From positions 248,001 to 312,000 of the forward strand of contig NZ_FYDX01000007.1 in the NCBI RefSeq assembly GCF_900187455.1: 64,000 bases of DNA, in the 5' to 3' direction. Positions 54,901 to 63,873 of this stretch are shown here, piece after piece (the first letter of the stretch is position 1; each line of letters starts with the position of its first letter). The stretch is from Pseudomonas sp. Irchel 3E13 (GTDB taxonomy: Bacteria; Pseudomonadota; Gammaproteobacteria; Pseudomonadales; Pseudomonadaceae). Below the pieces are notes generated by a model. It saw only the letters and a program-made list of their open reading frames with translations, ran no database searches and had not been told where the DNA came from. Both the position numbers and the translations under genes were made by a program.

Positions 54901-57315
54901 TCAGTAACTGGCCCGCACAGTAAAGGTGAGATTTCGTGGCTCACCATAGAAGTTCGACCCCCACGGGCTGTCCACCCGCTCGTAATACTTGCGGTCGAAC
55001 AGGTTGTTGCCGGTCAGCTTCACCGACAGGTTCTGGTTGACCTTGTACCCCACCTGCGCCGTGGCAATCGCGTAGCCGCCCTGTTCGAAGTCGACATTGC
55101 GACGGTAGTACGTCGCACTCACCGCCCGCACCCCGCCGCCGATGTTGAAGTCCTTCAACGGCCCATCGCTGAACTCGTAATCGGTCCACAGGTTGACGTT
55201 GTGCTTCGGCGTGATGGTGCTAAAGGTGCTGCCCTTCTCATCGTCGGTGCCGGTCAGCGCCTTGGTCATGGTGTAGGCATAACCGGCCACCACGCTCCAG
55301 TTGTCGGTCAGGTTGCCGCTCAGCTCGGTTTCCCAGCCCTGGCTGCGAACCTTGCCTTGCGCCCTGTAGTACTGAGCACCCGACACCAGTTCGGCACGGT
55401 TTTCGTCATAGAGCCGGAACACTGCGATGCTGCCGTTGAGCCGCCCGTCGAAGAATTCACGCTTGAGGCCCAGCTCGTACTGCTCGCCTTCGCGCGGCGC
55501 GATCACCTTGTTGTCCGCGTCGATATTGGACTGCGGCTTGAAGACCTTGGTGTAGCTGGCATACGCCGACAATTCCGGGGTCAGCTTGTAGACCAACGCG
55601 CCGTAGGGGATGAACTTGCGGTTGATGTTGGTCTCGGTCTCGCCGAACTGGTTGAAGTAGGCGTTGGCATTTTTTCCTTCGCTTTCGAACCAGGTCACCC
55701 GGCTGCCGAGAATGACGTCCAGTTCATCCGTCGCGGCGATCTTGGTGCGCCCGTAAATCCCGTACTGGCGCGAGGTCGACCAGGTGCCGTTGTCCATGAC
55801 GAACTCGCGTTTGGGAATGTCGTTGCTGCCAGGATCGAACACGTTGATCGGGAAATACTCACCGCCGCCGTAAGTGAAGTCCTTGTTCAGGTGCTGGTAC
55901 TCGGCCCCGACCGTGAACTCATGGGTGCGACCGAAGGCTTCCACCGGCAGGGTGACGAAGCTGTCCAGGCCCAGGCTCTTGATGTGGGTGTAATAGGAAT
56001 ACGCGATCGCCCAACTACCGCCGGTGGCCGGGTCGACCGCGTCATCGGTCCAGGTGAAGTTGCGGGTCGGCGTCTCGGCGTCGCGGTAGGTCAGCGAGGT
56101 CTTGAACTGACCGCCGTTGTCCAGCGCGTGATCGATTTCAGCGAAGCCTTCCAAGACGCGCTCGTCCAGTTCGTTCCACTTGGCGTCGACGAAGGTGGAG
56201 CGGCTGACATCCAGCAGCTTGCCATCGGCATAGGCCGGCAGGCCGAACGCGGGTGTGGAGCGGTTCTTCTGGTAGGCGCCGCCCAGCGACAGGGTGGTCG
56301 CCGGGGTGATGTCGTATTCCAGCCGGCCGTACAGCATCGGCCGCTCGTTCTGCGCATAGTCGACCCAGGACTTGTTGTCCTCATAAGCGGTGACGAAGCG
56401 CCCGCGCAGGCTGCCGTCGGCATTCAGCGGGCCGGTGACGTCGATGCTGGAGTGGTACTTGTCCCACGAGCCCGCCGACAGCTCGCCCTTCAGACCAAAG
56501 GTGCCAAGGGCGCGCTTGCGCACCACGTTGATGGTGCCGCCAGGCTCGCCGGAGCCCTGGTACAGACCGGACGGGCCACGCAACACTTCGACGCGGTCGT
56601 ACATGGCCAGGTCGAAGCTGGTGGCCAGGTCGCCCTGGCCGGTGGCCTGCGAAACGCCGTCGACCTGCACCTGATCCACCAGGAAGCCGCGCATGTACAC
56701 GTCGTTCAGGCTGGAGCCGGAGTTGTAGCTCTTGATGGTGACGCCGGTCACCTGGCGCATGGCGTCCTGCAGGTTGTTCATGTTCTGGTCGTCCATCCGC
56801 TTGCGGGTGACGACCGAGACCGACTGCGGAATGTCCTTGAGCTTCTGCTCGCCCTTGCCGATGGTCAGGGCGCCGGTGGTGTAGGACCGACTGCCTTCGG
56901 TGGTGGCGCCGAGCTGGTTGGCGTTGACGCTGGTCGCGCCCAGTTGCACGGCGGCGTCATTGCCGACGTGCCTTTCCAGGGTGACGCTGTCGCTGTCGAT
57001 GTAGCTCGCCGACAGCCCACTGCCCGCCAGCAGGCGAGCCAGCGCCTGGCTCTGTGGATAACTGCCACTGAGGCCCGGCGAGCGCAGCCCTTGGGTAACT
57101 TCCGCCCCCACCAGCACTTGCACCCGGGTGACCGCGCTGAACGCGGCCAACGCGCCATCGAGGGACTGCGCCGGAATGTCGAAGCGGTAGACCTGCGCCT
57201 GAGCCTCGCTCGCGGCCAGGGTCGGCAGCGCGAAGGTGCCGCTGCCCATGGCAATCGCCAGGCTGAGCAGCGTCGGCAGGCCCGGCAGGTGCCGGCGGGT
57301 GGTGGTGTGTTCCAT
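54901..57315 (-). CDS. TonB-dependent siderophore receptor with signalling domain
   Basis: The 804-residue outer-membrane receptor has a signal peptide (MEHTTTRRHLPGLPTLLSLA, ending in LAASEAQA), an STN signalling domain (about residues 45-115, DIPAQSLDGALAAFSAVTRV), a plug (about 150-265, IPQSVSVVTRKRMDDQNMNN, then VEVLRGPSGLYQG) and a 22-strand barrel ending in an aromatic residue (LTFVRASY-type end, FTVRASY). The plug and barrel resemble FpvA-type ferric siderophore receptors. The ligand is unknown; several pseudomonads use such receptors for xenosiderophores. It follows fecR by 131 nt. Confidence 0.92.
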   Translation of the reverse strand: MEHTTTRRHLPGLPTLLSLAIAMGSGTFALPTLAASEAQAQVYRFDIPAQSLDGALAAFSAVTRVQVLVGAEVTQGLRSPGLSGSYPQSQALARLLAGSGLSASYIDSDSVTLERHVGNDAAVQLGATSVNANQLGATTEGSRSYTTGALTIGKGEQKLKDIPQSVSVVTRKRMDDQNMNNLQDAMRQVTGVTIKSYNSGSSLNDVYMRGFLVDQVQVDGVSQATGQGDLATSFDLAMYDRVEVLRGPSGLYQGSGEPGGTINVVRKRALGTFGLKGELSAGSWDKYHSSIDVTGPLNADGSLRGRFVTAYEDNKSWVDYAQNERPMLYGRLEYDITPATTLSLGGAYQKNRSTPAFGLPAYADGKLLDVSRSTFVDAKWNELDERVLEGFAEIDHALDNGGQFKTSLTYRDAETPTRNFTWTDDAVDPATGGSWAIAYSYYTHIKSLGLDSFVTLPVEAFGRTHEFTVGAEYQHLNKDFTYGGGEYFPINVFDPGSNDIPKREFVMDNGTWSTSRQYGIYGRTKIAATDELDVILGSRVTWFESEGKNANAYFNQFGETETNINRKFIPYGALVYKLTPELSAYASYTKVFKPQSNIDADNKVIAPREGEQYELGLKREFFDGRLNGSIAVFRLYDENRAELVSGAQYYRAQGKVRSQGWETELSGNLTDNWSVVAGYAYTMTKALTGTDDEKGSTFSTITPKHNVNLWTDYEFSDGPLKDFNIGGGVRAVSATYYRRNVDFEQGGYAIATAQVGYKVNQNLSVKLTGNNLFDRKYYERVDSPWGSNFYGEPRNLTFTVRASY

Positions 57316-57446
57316 GTGTGGTGCTCCCCCAAAGTCATCGAAATCTTCGAGCGCCGCCGCACTATCTGAGAGTGCTTGCTATTTGCGCCTTCGAGTTCAA
57401 GGACGACGGGATTTGGGGAAACCCTGAAACTTTCTGAATTTTTTCT

Positions 57447-58427
57447 TCAGCCTTCGCGCAACACCCGCAGATACCCGGTGTATTGCTCGGCGCTCAGACC
57501 CAAGGTGTGTTTCAACGCCTTGAGCACGGCCTCGGGCTTGTCGATCTCGAACACCCCGGACACCTTGCGCTGGCGCAGCGCTTCGCCGAAGACCAGGGTC
57601 TGGCCCGGCCAGTAGCGGTTCAGCTCGTCCACCACCTCACCCAGCGGCTGCTGGCGAAACACCAGTTGACGCTGACGCCAGGCGAACTCGGCGGCGCCGT
57701 CGAAATCGCGCACCGCGCTCAGGCGGTGGCCCTGGTAATCGACCGCGCGGCCCGGTTCCAGCAACACCGTCTGTTTGCCATCGGCGCTGACCTGGACCTT
57801 GCCCTGGGCCACCCGCACGCGGGTTTGCTCGCCCTGCCGGGCCACGCTGAAGCGAGTGCCGACCACCTTGACCCAGCCTTCGCCGGAGCGAATCACGAAG
57901 GGGCGCGCGGCGTCGGCGCTGACCTCGAACCAGGCTTCGCCGCGCAGCAGCGTCACCCGACGCTCGTCCTGGCCGAGATCGATCTGCACGGCGGTGTCGG
58001 TGTTGAGTTGCAAGTGTGAGCCGTCGGCCAGGTTCAGGCTGGGCGACTCGCCCGTGCCGGTGGCGTAGTCGGCGCGCCAGCGGTCAGGCCAGGGGCTTTG
58101 TAGGGTCAGCGCGGCGACCGCCAGCAGCACCGCGGCGGCGCTGGCCCAGACCCGCAAGCGCGGTGTGCGCCAGCGAGCCCGCTCAGTTTCCCGCATCTGC
58201 CGGGCCGGCTCGCGCAGGGCACCGAGCAGCGCCAATACCTCGTCCCAAGCCCGCGCCTGCGCCGGACCACGGTCCAGCCAGGCGGCGAAACCTTCCTGAT
58301 CCGCCGCGCTGACGTCTTCGGCCCGCAGGCGGTAGTACCAGCCGCTGGCTTCGTCGAACAGCACGTCGTCGTCAGGGACGTCGGGGTGGGTCATGGAGGT
58401 TTCCATAGCAGCAAGGGGGCCGGTCAT
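57447..58427 (-). CDS. FecR-family anti-sigma factor/sensor
   Basis: The 326-residue protein carries an N-terminal cytoplasmic DUF4880 domain (about residues 20-75, ASGWYYRLRAEDVSAADQEG), one membrane helix (about 92-108, VWASAAAVLLAVAALTL) and a periplasmic FecR domain (about 125-220, ATGTGESPSLNLADGSHLQL). A C-terminal STN-like segment (QQPLGEVVDELNRYWPGQTL) contacts the receptor signalling domain. Start 58427 overlaps the sigma-factor stop by 4 nt; ATGs 7 and 11 codons later are possible. Confidence 0.92.
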   Translation of the reverse strand: MTGPLAAMETSMTHPDVPDDDVLFDEASGWYYRLRAEDVSAADQEGFAAWLDRGPAQARAWDEVLALLGALREPARQMRETERARWRTPRLRVWASAAAVLLAVAALTLQSPWPDRWRADYATGTGESPSLNLADGSHLQLNTDTAVQIDLGQDERRVTLLRGEAWFEVSADAARPFVIRSGEGWVKVVGTRFSVARQGEQTRVRVAQGKVQVSADGKQTVLLEPGRAVDYQGHRLSAVRDFDGAAEFAWRQRQLVFRQQPLGEVVDELNRYWPGQTLVFGEALRQRKVSGVFEIDKPEAVLKALKHTLGLSAEQYTGYLRVLREG

Positions 58428-58960
58428 TTCGCCCCCGGCGTGGCGTCGAGCAGGTGCGCCTTGATGAAGGCACGGCAGTCGATCAACGCGCGACGCAATT
58501 GGTATTCGACGCTACGGGGAGAAATCTTCAGCCGTTCGCCGATCTCCCTGTAGGAACATTCGTCGACATGATAGAGCAGGAAGATATGCCGGGTCGCCTC
58601 GGGGAGGGCCTCGATGGCGGCCTGCATCAGCCGCTGCTCTTGCTGGGTGGCGAGTTGCTCCTCGGCGCCGGGCGCGCTGCACGGCAGGTCTTCGCTGGGC
58701 TCGCCGCCGTCGAGGCGCTCGCGGCGAATCATCTGGCGCTGATGATCGCGCACCAGATTGCTGGCGATGGTGAAGAGAAAGGCCGGCAGGTTGTCGACCT
58801 TCTTGTCGGCGGGCAACCGCGCCAGGCGCAGAAAGGACTCCTGGGTCAGGTCCGCGGCCACCTGGCTGCTGCCGGTGCGCCGGGCGACAAAGGCTTCGAG
58901 TGCTTTCTTCTGCTCGATGAACAGCCGGGCGATCTGCGTGTTCCACGAAGACACGGGCAC
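58424..58960 (-). CDS. ECF sigma factor, FecI/FpvI type
   Basis: The 178-residue sigma factor has region 2 (about residues 22-90, ADLTQESFLRLARLPADKKV, FTIASNLVRDHQRQM) and region 4 (about 115-165, LPEATRHIFLLYHVDECSYR, GERLKISPRSVEYQLRRALI). It is the first gene of a sigma, anti-sigma, receptor module for surface signalling. Its likely target is the promoter upstream of the receptor gene. Confidence 0.93.
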   Translation of the reverse strand: MPVSSWNTQIARLFIEQKKALEAFVARRTGSSQVAADLTQESFLRLARLPADKKVDNLPAFLFTIASNLVRDHQRQMIRRERLDGGEPSEDLPCSAPGAEEQLATQQEQRLMQAAIEALPEATRHIFLLYHVDECSYREIGERLKISPRSVEYQLRRALIDCRAFIKAHLLDATPGAK

Positions 58961-59009
58961 TTCCTGGTGGGCGGGCTCAAGAGGATGCGCACGCTAGCAG
59001 AGGATGAGA

Positions 59010-59029
59010 GGTATTCGCAATTGGTATTG
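59010..59029. promoter_or_regulatory. Weak Fur-box-like sequence upstream of the sigma-factor gene
   Basis: The sequence GGTATTCGCAATTGGTATTG is AT-rich with an imperfect inverted character and is placed about 50 nt upstream of the sigma-factor ATG. It resembles Fur boxes only loosely. FecI-type genes in Pseudomonas are usually Fur-controlled, which is the main reason to list it. Confidence 0.3.
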
Positions 59030-59044
59030 TTTTGTGTTGATGCT

Positions 59045-59135
59045 GATGGCCCTATCGCCGGCAACGCCGGCTCCCACAGCGTTGTTGTCAACCGCAGACA
59101 CTGTAGGAGCCGGCGTTGCCGGCGATGAGGCCATC
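59045..59135. repeat. REPIN: two inverted REP sequences
   Basis: CGCCGGCAACGCCGGCTCC lies near 59056-59073 and its inverse GGAGCCGGCGTTGCCGGCG near 59106-59124. GATGGCC marks the left end and GGCCATC the right end. The inner spacer is about 30 nt. This REP class differs from that in 54675-54840. It lies between the sigma-factor gene and pchP. Confidence 0.85.
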
Positions 59136-59140
59136 GGGAC

Positions 59141-60196
59141 CTATTGAATGTCTTCGGGCGTCACCACCACCCAATTCTTGTCCGCCGTCACCGGCAACCC
59201 TTCCCTGGCCTGGGCCGCCGCGTGCTTGGCCATCATCCCGTTGATCTGGTCCATGTACTTGGCCTTGCGGTTGATCCACAAATGAACCCCACCCTTGGCC
59301 ACATCGACACTGTGGAACAGCATGTAGCCGTCGCTGCTCGGGGTGTCGCCGCCCACCAGCACCGGTTTCTTCCACTCATCGATGTAGGTGAGGATCGCCG
59401 CCTGCTTGCCCGCCATCCAGGTCGCCGGGGTCCACAGGTACGGGGTCAGTTCCAGGCCGAGGTTGGCGGCGGGGTCGTACTGGCCGGCGCTGATCTGCTT
59501 GCGCGCGGTGGTCAGCGCGCCACTGGTGCGGTCCTTGAGCAACAGGCTGACGCCGATGATGTTCTGCGGCTTCACGTTGTAGCCGTACTTGGGGTCGGAA
59601 GCGACCATGCGCACCAGCTCTTCGGACGCGGCGGTCATCACGTAGACCTCGATGCCGTTCTCCATCAGCTTGTTGAACAGCTCAGTCTGCCCGGTGAACA
59701 CCTTGGGCGGCTGCACCTCGATGGCCTTGACCTGATCGCCGTCGAAGTAGGTGCTCGGCACCGGCTTGCCCGACGCCATCAGCTCATCGACGTAGCCCTT
59801 GAGTTCCTTGAGGGTGAAGCCGGAAAACACCTGCGCGACCCACGGGTAGCAGACCATGTCGTCGATTTCGCAGAGGCGGTAGTAGTAACTGAACAGGCTT
59901 TCCTTGTGCTCGGCGGTGTCCTTGAACGGGATCAGCTTGAGCGAGGGGTCGAGCTTGTCGCGAGTCAGCAGGCCTTTGTTTTCCATGAACGGCAGCAGCG
60001 ACTCTTCGAGGTCGAAGCGGTAGCTGGTGTTGTCCATGTCGAACACCGCGTAGTTACCTTTGTGGGCATTGGCGGCGATCATCGCGTCGAGCTGCTTCGC
60101 GGCCGGGGCCGGCCAGTGTTTCAACTCCACCGCCAGGGTCTGCCCGGCGAACAGAAGGGCCAGGCCGGCAGCGAGGATTTTCGGAGCGAACGTCAT
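59141..60196 (-). CDS. pchP: Periplasmic phosphorylcholine phosphatase
   Basis: The 351-residue product has a signal peptide ([20 protein letters not shown], cut after LA near residue 22) and a HAD-type domain with the nucleophile motif VFDMDNTSY (Asp 53 and Asp 55). The later [15 protein letters not shown] and [15 protein letters not shown] blocks provide the Thr/Ser and acidic motifs. Family, size and the paired Cys residues match P. aeruginosa PchP (PA5292), which releases phosphate from phosphorylcholine made by phospholipase C. The gene is divergent from the cystine symporter. Confidence 0.85.
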   Translation of the reverse strand: MTFAPKILAAGLALLFAGQTLAVELKHWPAPAAKQLDAMIAANAHKGNYAVFDMDNTSYRFDLEESLLPFMENKGLLTRDKLDPSLKLIPFKDTAEHKESLFSYYYRLCEIDDMVCYPWVAQVFSGFTLKELKGYVDELMASGKPVPSTYFDGDQVKAIEVQPPKVFTGQTELFNKLMENGIEVYVMTAASEELVRMVASDPKYGYNVKPQNIIGVSLLLKDRTSGALTTARKQISAGQYDPAANLGLELTPYLWTPATWMAGKQAAILTYIDEWKKPVLVGGDTPSSDGYMLFHSVDVAKGGVHLWINRKAKYMDQINGMMAKHAAAQAREGLPVTADKNWVVVTPEDIQ

Positions 60197-60439
60197 GTGC
60201 GGGTCTCCTGCAAAAGGGTCCGCTCCACCCTAAGCAGTCCACCGTCACCGCCCAACTCTGACAACGACGTCGACAACGGCCTCAACGGCAGCCACTTGTC
60301 CAAAAACGACCTTCTGTTATTCCAGAAACGACACTCGTCATTCCATATCGATATAAAGTCCTTTGTTTTCATACTGTTAGCATTTTCGTTTCAGCTATCG
60401 CCCATAGCGGCGATGCGCGTCGTTTTTTCTGGAGCTTCA

Positions 60440-61831
60440 ATGAACCTGCCGCTGTTTCTCAATCTGCTGGTGTTCCTGGCGTTGCTGCTGGGCCTGGCTC
60501 AAACCCGTCACCGCAACTGGAGCCTGGCCAGGAAGGTGCTGGTCGGCCTGGTGCTGGGCGTGGTGTTCGGCGCCGCGCTGCATGCGATCTACGGCGCCGG
60601 CAACCCGGTGCTCAAAGCCACCATCGGCTGGCTCGACCTGGTCGGCAACGGTTATGTGCAACTGCTGCAAATGATCGTGATGCCGCTGATCTTCGTCTCG
60701 ATCCTCGGCGCCGTGGCGCGGCTGCACAATGCTTCGTCGCTGGGCCGCATCAGCGTGCTGACTATCGGCACGCTGCTGTTCACCACCGCGATCGCCGCGC
60801 TGATCGGTATCGTCCTGACCAACCTGTTCGGCCTGAGCGCCGAAGGACTGGTGGCCGGCACGCAGGAAACCGCGCGCCTGCAAGTGATCCAGAGCGATTA
60901 CGCGGGCAAGGTCGCCGACCTGAACATCCCGCAACTGCTGCTCTCGTTCATCCCGAGCAACCCGGTGGGCGACCTGGCCCGGGCCCGGCCGACCTCGATC
61001 ATCGGCGTGGTGATCTTCGCCGCCTTCCTCGGCGTGGCCGCGCTGCAACTGCTCAAGGACGAACCGGAGAAAGGCAACCGCGCCCTCGCCGCCATCGAAA
61101 CCCTGCAAGCCTGGGTGATGCGCCTGGTGCGCCTGGTGATGAAACTGACCCCGTATGGCGTGCTGGCGCTGATGACCAAAGTGGTCGCCAGCTCGAACCT
61201 GGACGACATCCTCAAGCTGGGCAGTTTCGTGGTGGTGTCCTACATCGGCCTGGCGCTGATGTTCGTGGTGCATGGCGTGTTGCTGAGTCTGTCCGGGGTC
61301 AACCCGCTGCGCTTCCTGCGTAAGGTCTGGCCGGTGCTGACGTTCGCCTTCACCAGCCGCTCCAGCGCCGCCAGCATTCCGCTGAGCATCGAAGCGCAAA
61401 CCCGCCGCCTGGGCGTGCCGCAGGCCATCGCCAGCTTCGCCGCGTCGTTCGGCGCCACCATCGGTCAGAACGGTTGCGCCGGGCTGTATCCGGCGATGCT
61501 GGCGGTGATGGTCGCGCCGGCTGTCGGCATCGACCCGCTGAATCCGCTCTGGATCGCGACGCTGGTGGCAGTGGTGACCTTGAGTTCGGCCGGGGTGGCC
61601 GGGGTGGGTGGCGGGGCGACCTTCGCCGCGCTGATCGTGCTGCCGGCGATGGGCTTGCCGGTGGAGCTGGTGGCGCTGCTGATCTCGGTCGAACCGCTGA
61701 TCGACATGGGCCGCACGGCGCTGAATGTCAGCGGCGCGATGACGGCGGGGACTATCACCAGCCAGATCATGGGGCAGACCGACAAGGCGCTGCTGGCGGC
61801 GGATGAGCAGGTGCAGTTGAGTCACTCGTAG
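60440..61831 (+). CDS. tcyP: L-cystine symporter, TcyP/YdjN type
   Basis: The 463-residue dicarboxylate/amino acid:cation symporter starts [20 protein letters not shown] behind TGGAG. It has about eight membrane helices with two re-entrant loops, [20 protein letters not shown] near residue 76, the [16 protein letters not shown] loop near 310 and the final [20 protein letters not shown]. These fit YdjN/TcyP rather than GltP. A much longer open frame to 59144 is antisense to pchP. It would import cystine. Confidence 0.88.
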   Translation: MNLPLFLNLLVFLALLLGLAQTRHRNWSLARKVLVGLVLGVVFGAALHAIYGAGNPVLKATIGWLDLVGNGYVQLLQMIVMPLIFVSILGAVARLHNASSLGRISVLTIGTLLFTTAIAALIGIVLTNLFGLSAEGLVAGTQETARLQVIQSDYAGKVADLNIPQLLLSFIPSNPVGDLARARPTSIIGVVIFAAFLGVAALQLLKDEPEKGNRALAAIETLQAWVMRLVRLVMKLTPYGVLALMTKVVASSNLDDILKLGSFVVVSYIGLALMFVVHGVLLSLSGVNPLRFLRKVWPVLTFAFTSRSSAASIPLSIEAQTRRLGVPQAIASFAASFGATIGQNGCAGLYPAMLAVMVAPAVGIDPLNPLWIATLVAVVTLSSAGVAGVGGGATFAALIVLPAMGLPVELVALLISVEPLIDMGRTALNVSGAMTAGTITSQIMGQTDKALLAADEQVQLSHS

Positions 61832-61840
61832 GACTCTGAT

Positions 61841-61890
61841 CGCTGCGGTTCGGCGCACCGAACCGCAGCGAAAGGACCGTAAAGCGGTCC
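61841..61890. terminator. Tandem hairpins between tcyP and folA
   Basis: A perfect 13-bp stem (CGCTGCGGTTCGG at 61841-61853 with CCGAACCGCAGCG at 61858-61870) is followed by GGACCG/CGGTCC (61874-61890). The second hairpin is also part of the REP at 28216. It may stop both converging transcripts, although no strong T-run follows. Confidence 0.55.
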
Positions 61891-61897
61891 CAAAACC

Positions 61898-62416
61898 TCA
61901 GCCCCGCTCCCAAACCTCAAAGTGATACACCGGCTTCCCTTCCTCCGCCGGCGCCTGCTCGCTGGACACCTTGGTCCAGACCCGCTCATCCACCTCGGGA
62001 AACCAGGCATCGCCTTCCGGGCTCAATTCCACCCGGGTCAGGTACAAGCGATCCGCCAGTCCCGTCTCCAGCGCCTGCCCGTAAAGCTGCGCGCCACCGA
62101 TCAGCATCAGCTCATCCACGCCCTGCTCCGCCGCCCACTGGTCGGCGCGGACGATGGCGTCTTCCAGCGAGGCGAACACTTCGGCGCCTTGCAGTTGCAG
62201 GCCGGTCTGGCGGCTGACCACCAGGTTCAGCCGGCCCGGCAACGGGCGGCCCAGCGAATCCCAGGTCTTGCGACCCATGATGATCGGCTTGCCCAGGGTG
62301 GTGGCCTTGAAGTACTTGAAGTCCCCCGGCAAATGCCAGGGCATGCGATTGTCGATGCCGATGACGCGGTTCTCGGCGAGGGCCGCGATCAGGCTGAGAG
62401 GGCGTGATGTTTTCAT
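61898..62416 (-). CDS. folA: Dihydrofolate reductase
   Basis: The 172-residue enzyme reduces dihydrofolate with NADPH. It shows MKTSRPLSLIAALAENRVIG, the MPWHLPGDFKYFKATTLGKP region, IIMGRKTWDSLGRPLPGRLN near residue 45, and ELMLIGGAQLYGQAL near 101. This is the chromosomal type I form. It is divergent from the DUF2868 gene. Confidence 0.97.
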   Translation of the reverse strand: MKTSRPLSLIAALAENRVIGIDNRMPWHLPGDFKYFKATTLGKPIIMGRKTWDSLGRPLPGRLNLVVSRQTGLQLQGAEVFASLEDAIVRADQWAAEQGVDELMLIGGAQLYGQALETGLADRLYLTRVELSPEGDAWFPEVDERVWTKVSSEQAPAEEGKPVYHFEVWERG

Positions 62417-62493
62417 GGCGGCGAGGATAGCAAAGCCCGTTCGCGGATGCCTGGGTTATGCTTCCAGACTGACTCGCTCAACGGAAGCTGTAC

Positions 62494-63873
62494 GTGACTG
62501 GACTGACCGACCTGGACAAGCGCTGGCTGACCGAAGCGGTGCGCCTGCGCGAAGAACACACGGGGCCCCTGGAAGATCAGGAAGCCAATCGCCGCGCTCG
62601 CCAACAGGGCGGCGACCTCGCCCGGCGCATCGAACACCGCGCCCTGTTCCTGGCCGAACGCGACGGCCTGCGCCAGGCGCTGGAACACTACAAGCGCGGC
62701 GCCCGCCTGGCCTTGCTGGCGCTGCTGGTTGTGGCGCTGGTCAGCGGAGCCGGGCTGGCCTTTGCCGCCCTCGGCGACGGTCAGCGTCCGGTGAATGTGT
62801 TCTGGGCCCTGGGCAGCCTGCTCGGGCTCAACCTCCTGTTGCTGCTGGGCTGGGCCACCGGCCTTTCCATGGCCGGCGACCAGGGCGCGAGCCTCGGCCG
62901 GCTGTGGCTCTGGCTCAGCGAAAAACTCGCCCGCGACGCCAAGGCTGCGCACCTCGCCCCGGCCCTGTTGGTGCTGCTGCAACGCCAGCGCCTCACCCGC
63001 TGGCTGCTCGGCACGTTGGTCCACGGCCTCTGGCTGCTGGCCCTGCTCGCCGCGCTGGTGTTGCTGTTGATGCTGCTCTCGACCCGGCGCTACGGCTTTG
63101 TCTGGGAAACCACCCTGCTCCAGCCCGATACCTTCGTCAGCCTGACCCAGACCCTCGGCGCCCTGCCGTCCCTGCTCGGATTCAGCACCCCGGACGCGGC
63201 GATGATCCGCGCCAGCGGCGACAGCCAGCCGGCGCTGGAACTGAGCCGCCAGGCCTGGGCCGGCTGGCTGCTCGGCGTGCTGGTGGTCTACGGCATCCTG
63301 CCGCGCCTGCTGCTGGCGGGGTTCTGTCTGTGGCGCTGGCGTCAGGGCCGCGCGCGGCTCGCCCTCGACCTCAAGCTCCCCGGCTACAGCGCCCTGCGCG
63401 AATCGTTGATGCCCAGCAGCGAACGCCTCGGCGTGAACGATGCCGCGCCCGATCAGTTGCCGCAGATCGAACGCGGCCAGGACGACGTGCAGCACGACGG
63501 TGCGCTGCTGGTGGGCCTGGAACTGGACGATCAACGCCCGTGGCCGCCCGCATTGCCGGCCTCGGTGACCAACGCCGGCGTGCTGGACAGCCGCGAATCG
63601 CGCAAGCGCCTGCTGGAACAGCTCAGCCACTTTCCTCCGGCGCGCCTGGCGATTGCCTGCGACCCACGGCGCTCGCCGGATCGCGGCAGCCTCGCACTGC
63701 TCGCCGAGCTGGCGCGCAGCGCGGCGGCCACGCGCATCTGGCTGATGCAGCCGCCACCCGGCCAGGCGCTGGACGCGGAGCGTCTGGGCGACTGGCATCA
63801 GGCCCTGGACCAGCTGGCCTTGCCCCACGCCGACACGGCACCGTTGAACTGGCTGGAGCACGGTCATGACTAA
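62494..63873 (+). CDS. DUF2868-family membrane protein
   Basis: The 459-residue product starts with GTG at 62494 (TGLTDLDKRWLTEAVRLREE). An N-terminal helical part is followed by several membrane helices (about residues 72-94, 103-127, 172-195 and 258-281), and then a soluble C-terminal part with LAIACDPRRSPDRGSLALLA. The function is unknown. It overlaps the following GTPase gene by 8 nt, so the two are likely made together. Confidence 0.82.
   Translation: MTGLTDLDKRWLTEAVRLREEHTGPLEDQEANRRARQQGGDLARRIEHRALFLAERDGLRQALEHYKRGARLALLALLVVALVSGAGLAFAALGDGQRPVNVFWALGSLLGLNLLLLLGWATGLSMAGDQGASLGRLWLWLSEKLARDAKAAHLAPALLVLLQRQRLTRWLLGTLVHGLWLLALLAALVLLLMLLSTRRYGFVWETTLLQPDTFVSLTQTLGALPSLLGFSTPDAAMIRASGDSQPALELSRQAWAGWLLGVLVVYGILPRLLLAGFCLWRWRQGRARLALDLKLPGYSALRESLMPSSERLGVNDAAPDQLPQIERGQDDVQHDGALLVGLELDDQRPWPPALPASVTNAGVLDSRESRKRLLEQLSHFPPARLAIACDPRRSPDRGSLALLAELARSAAATRIWLMQPPPGQALDAERLGDWHQALDQLALPHADTAPLNWLEHGHD

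Noticed and set aside
54844..57369. Long plus-strand ORF opposite the TonB receptor (841 codons)
   Set aside because: Shadow of the receptor gene; low-complexity Val/Gly/Arg/Gln protein with no motifs.
59144..61831. An 895-codon plus-strand ORF read as one large transporter
   Set aside because: Its first half is antisense to pchP. The symporter proper begins at the ATG at 60440 behind TGGAG.
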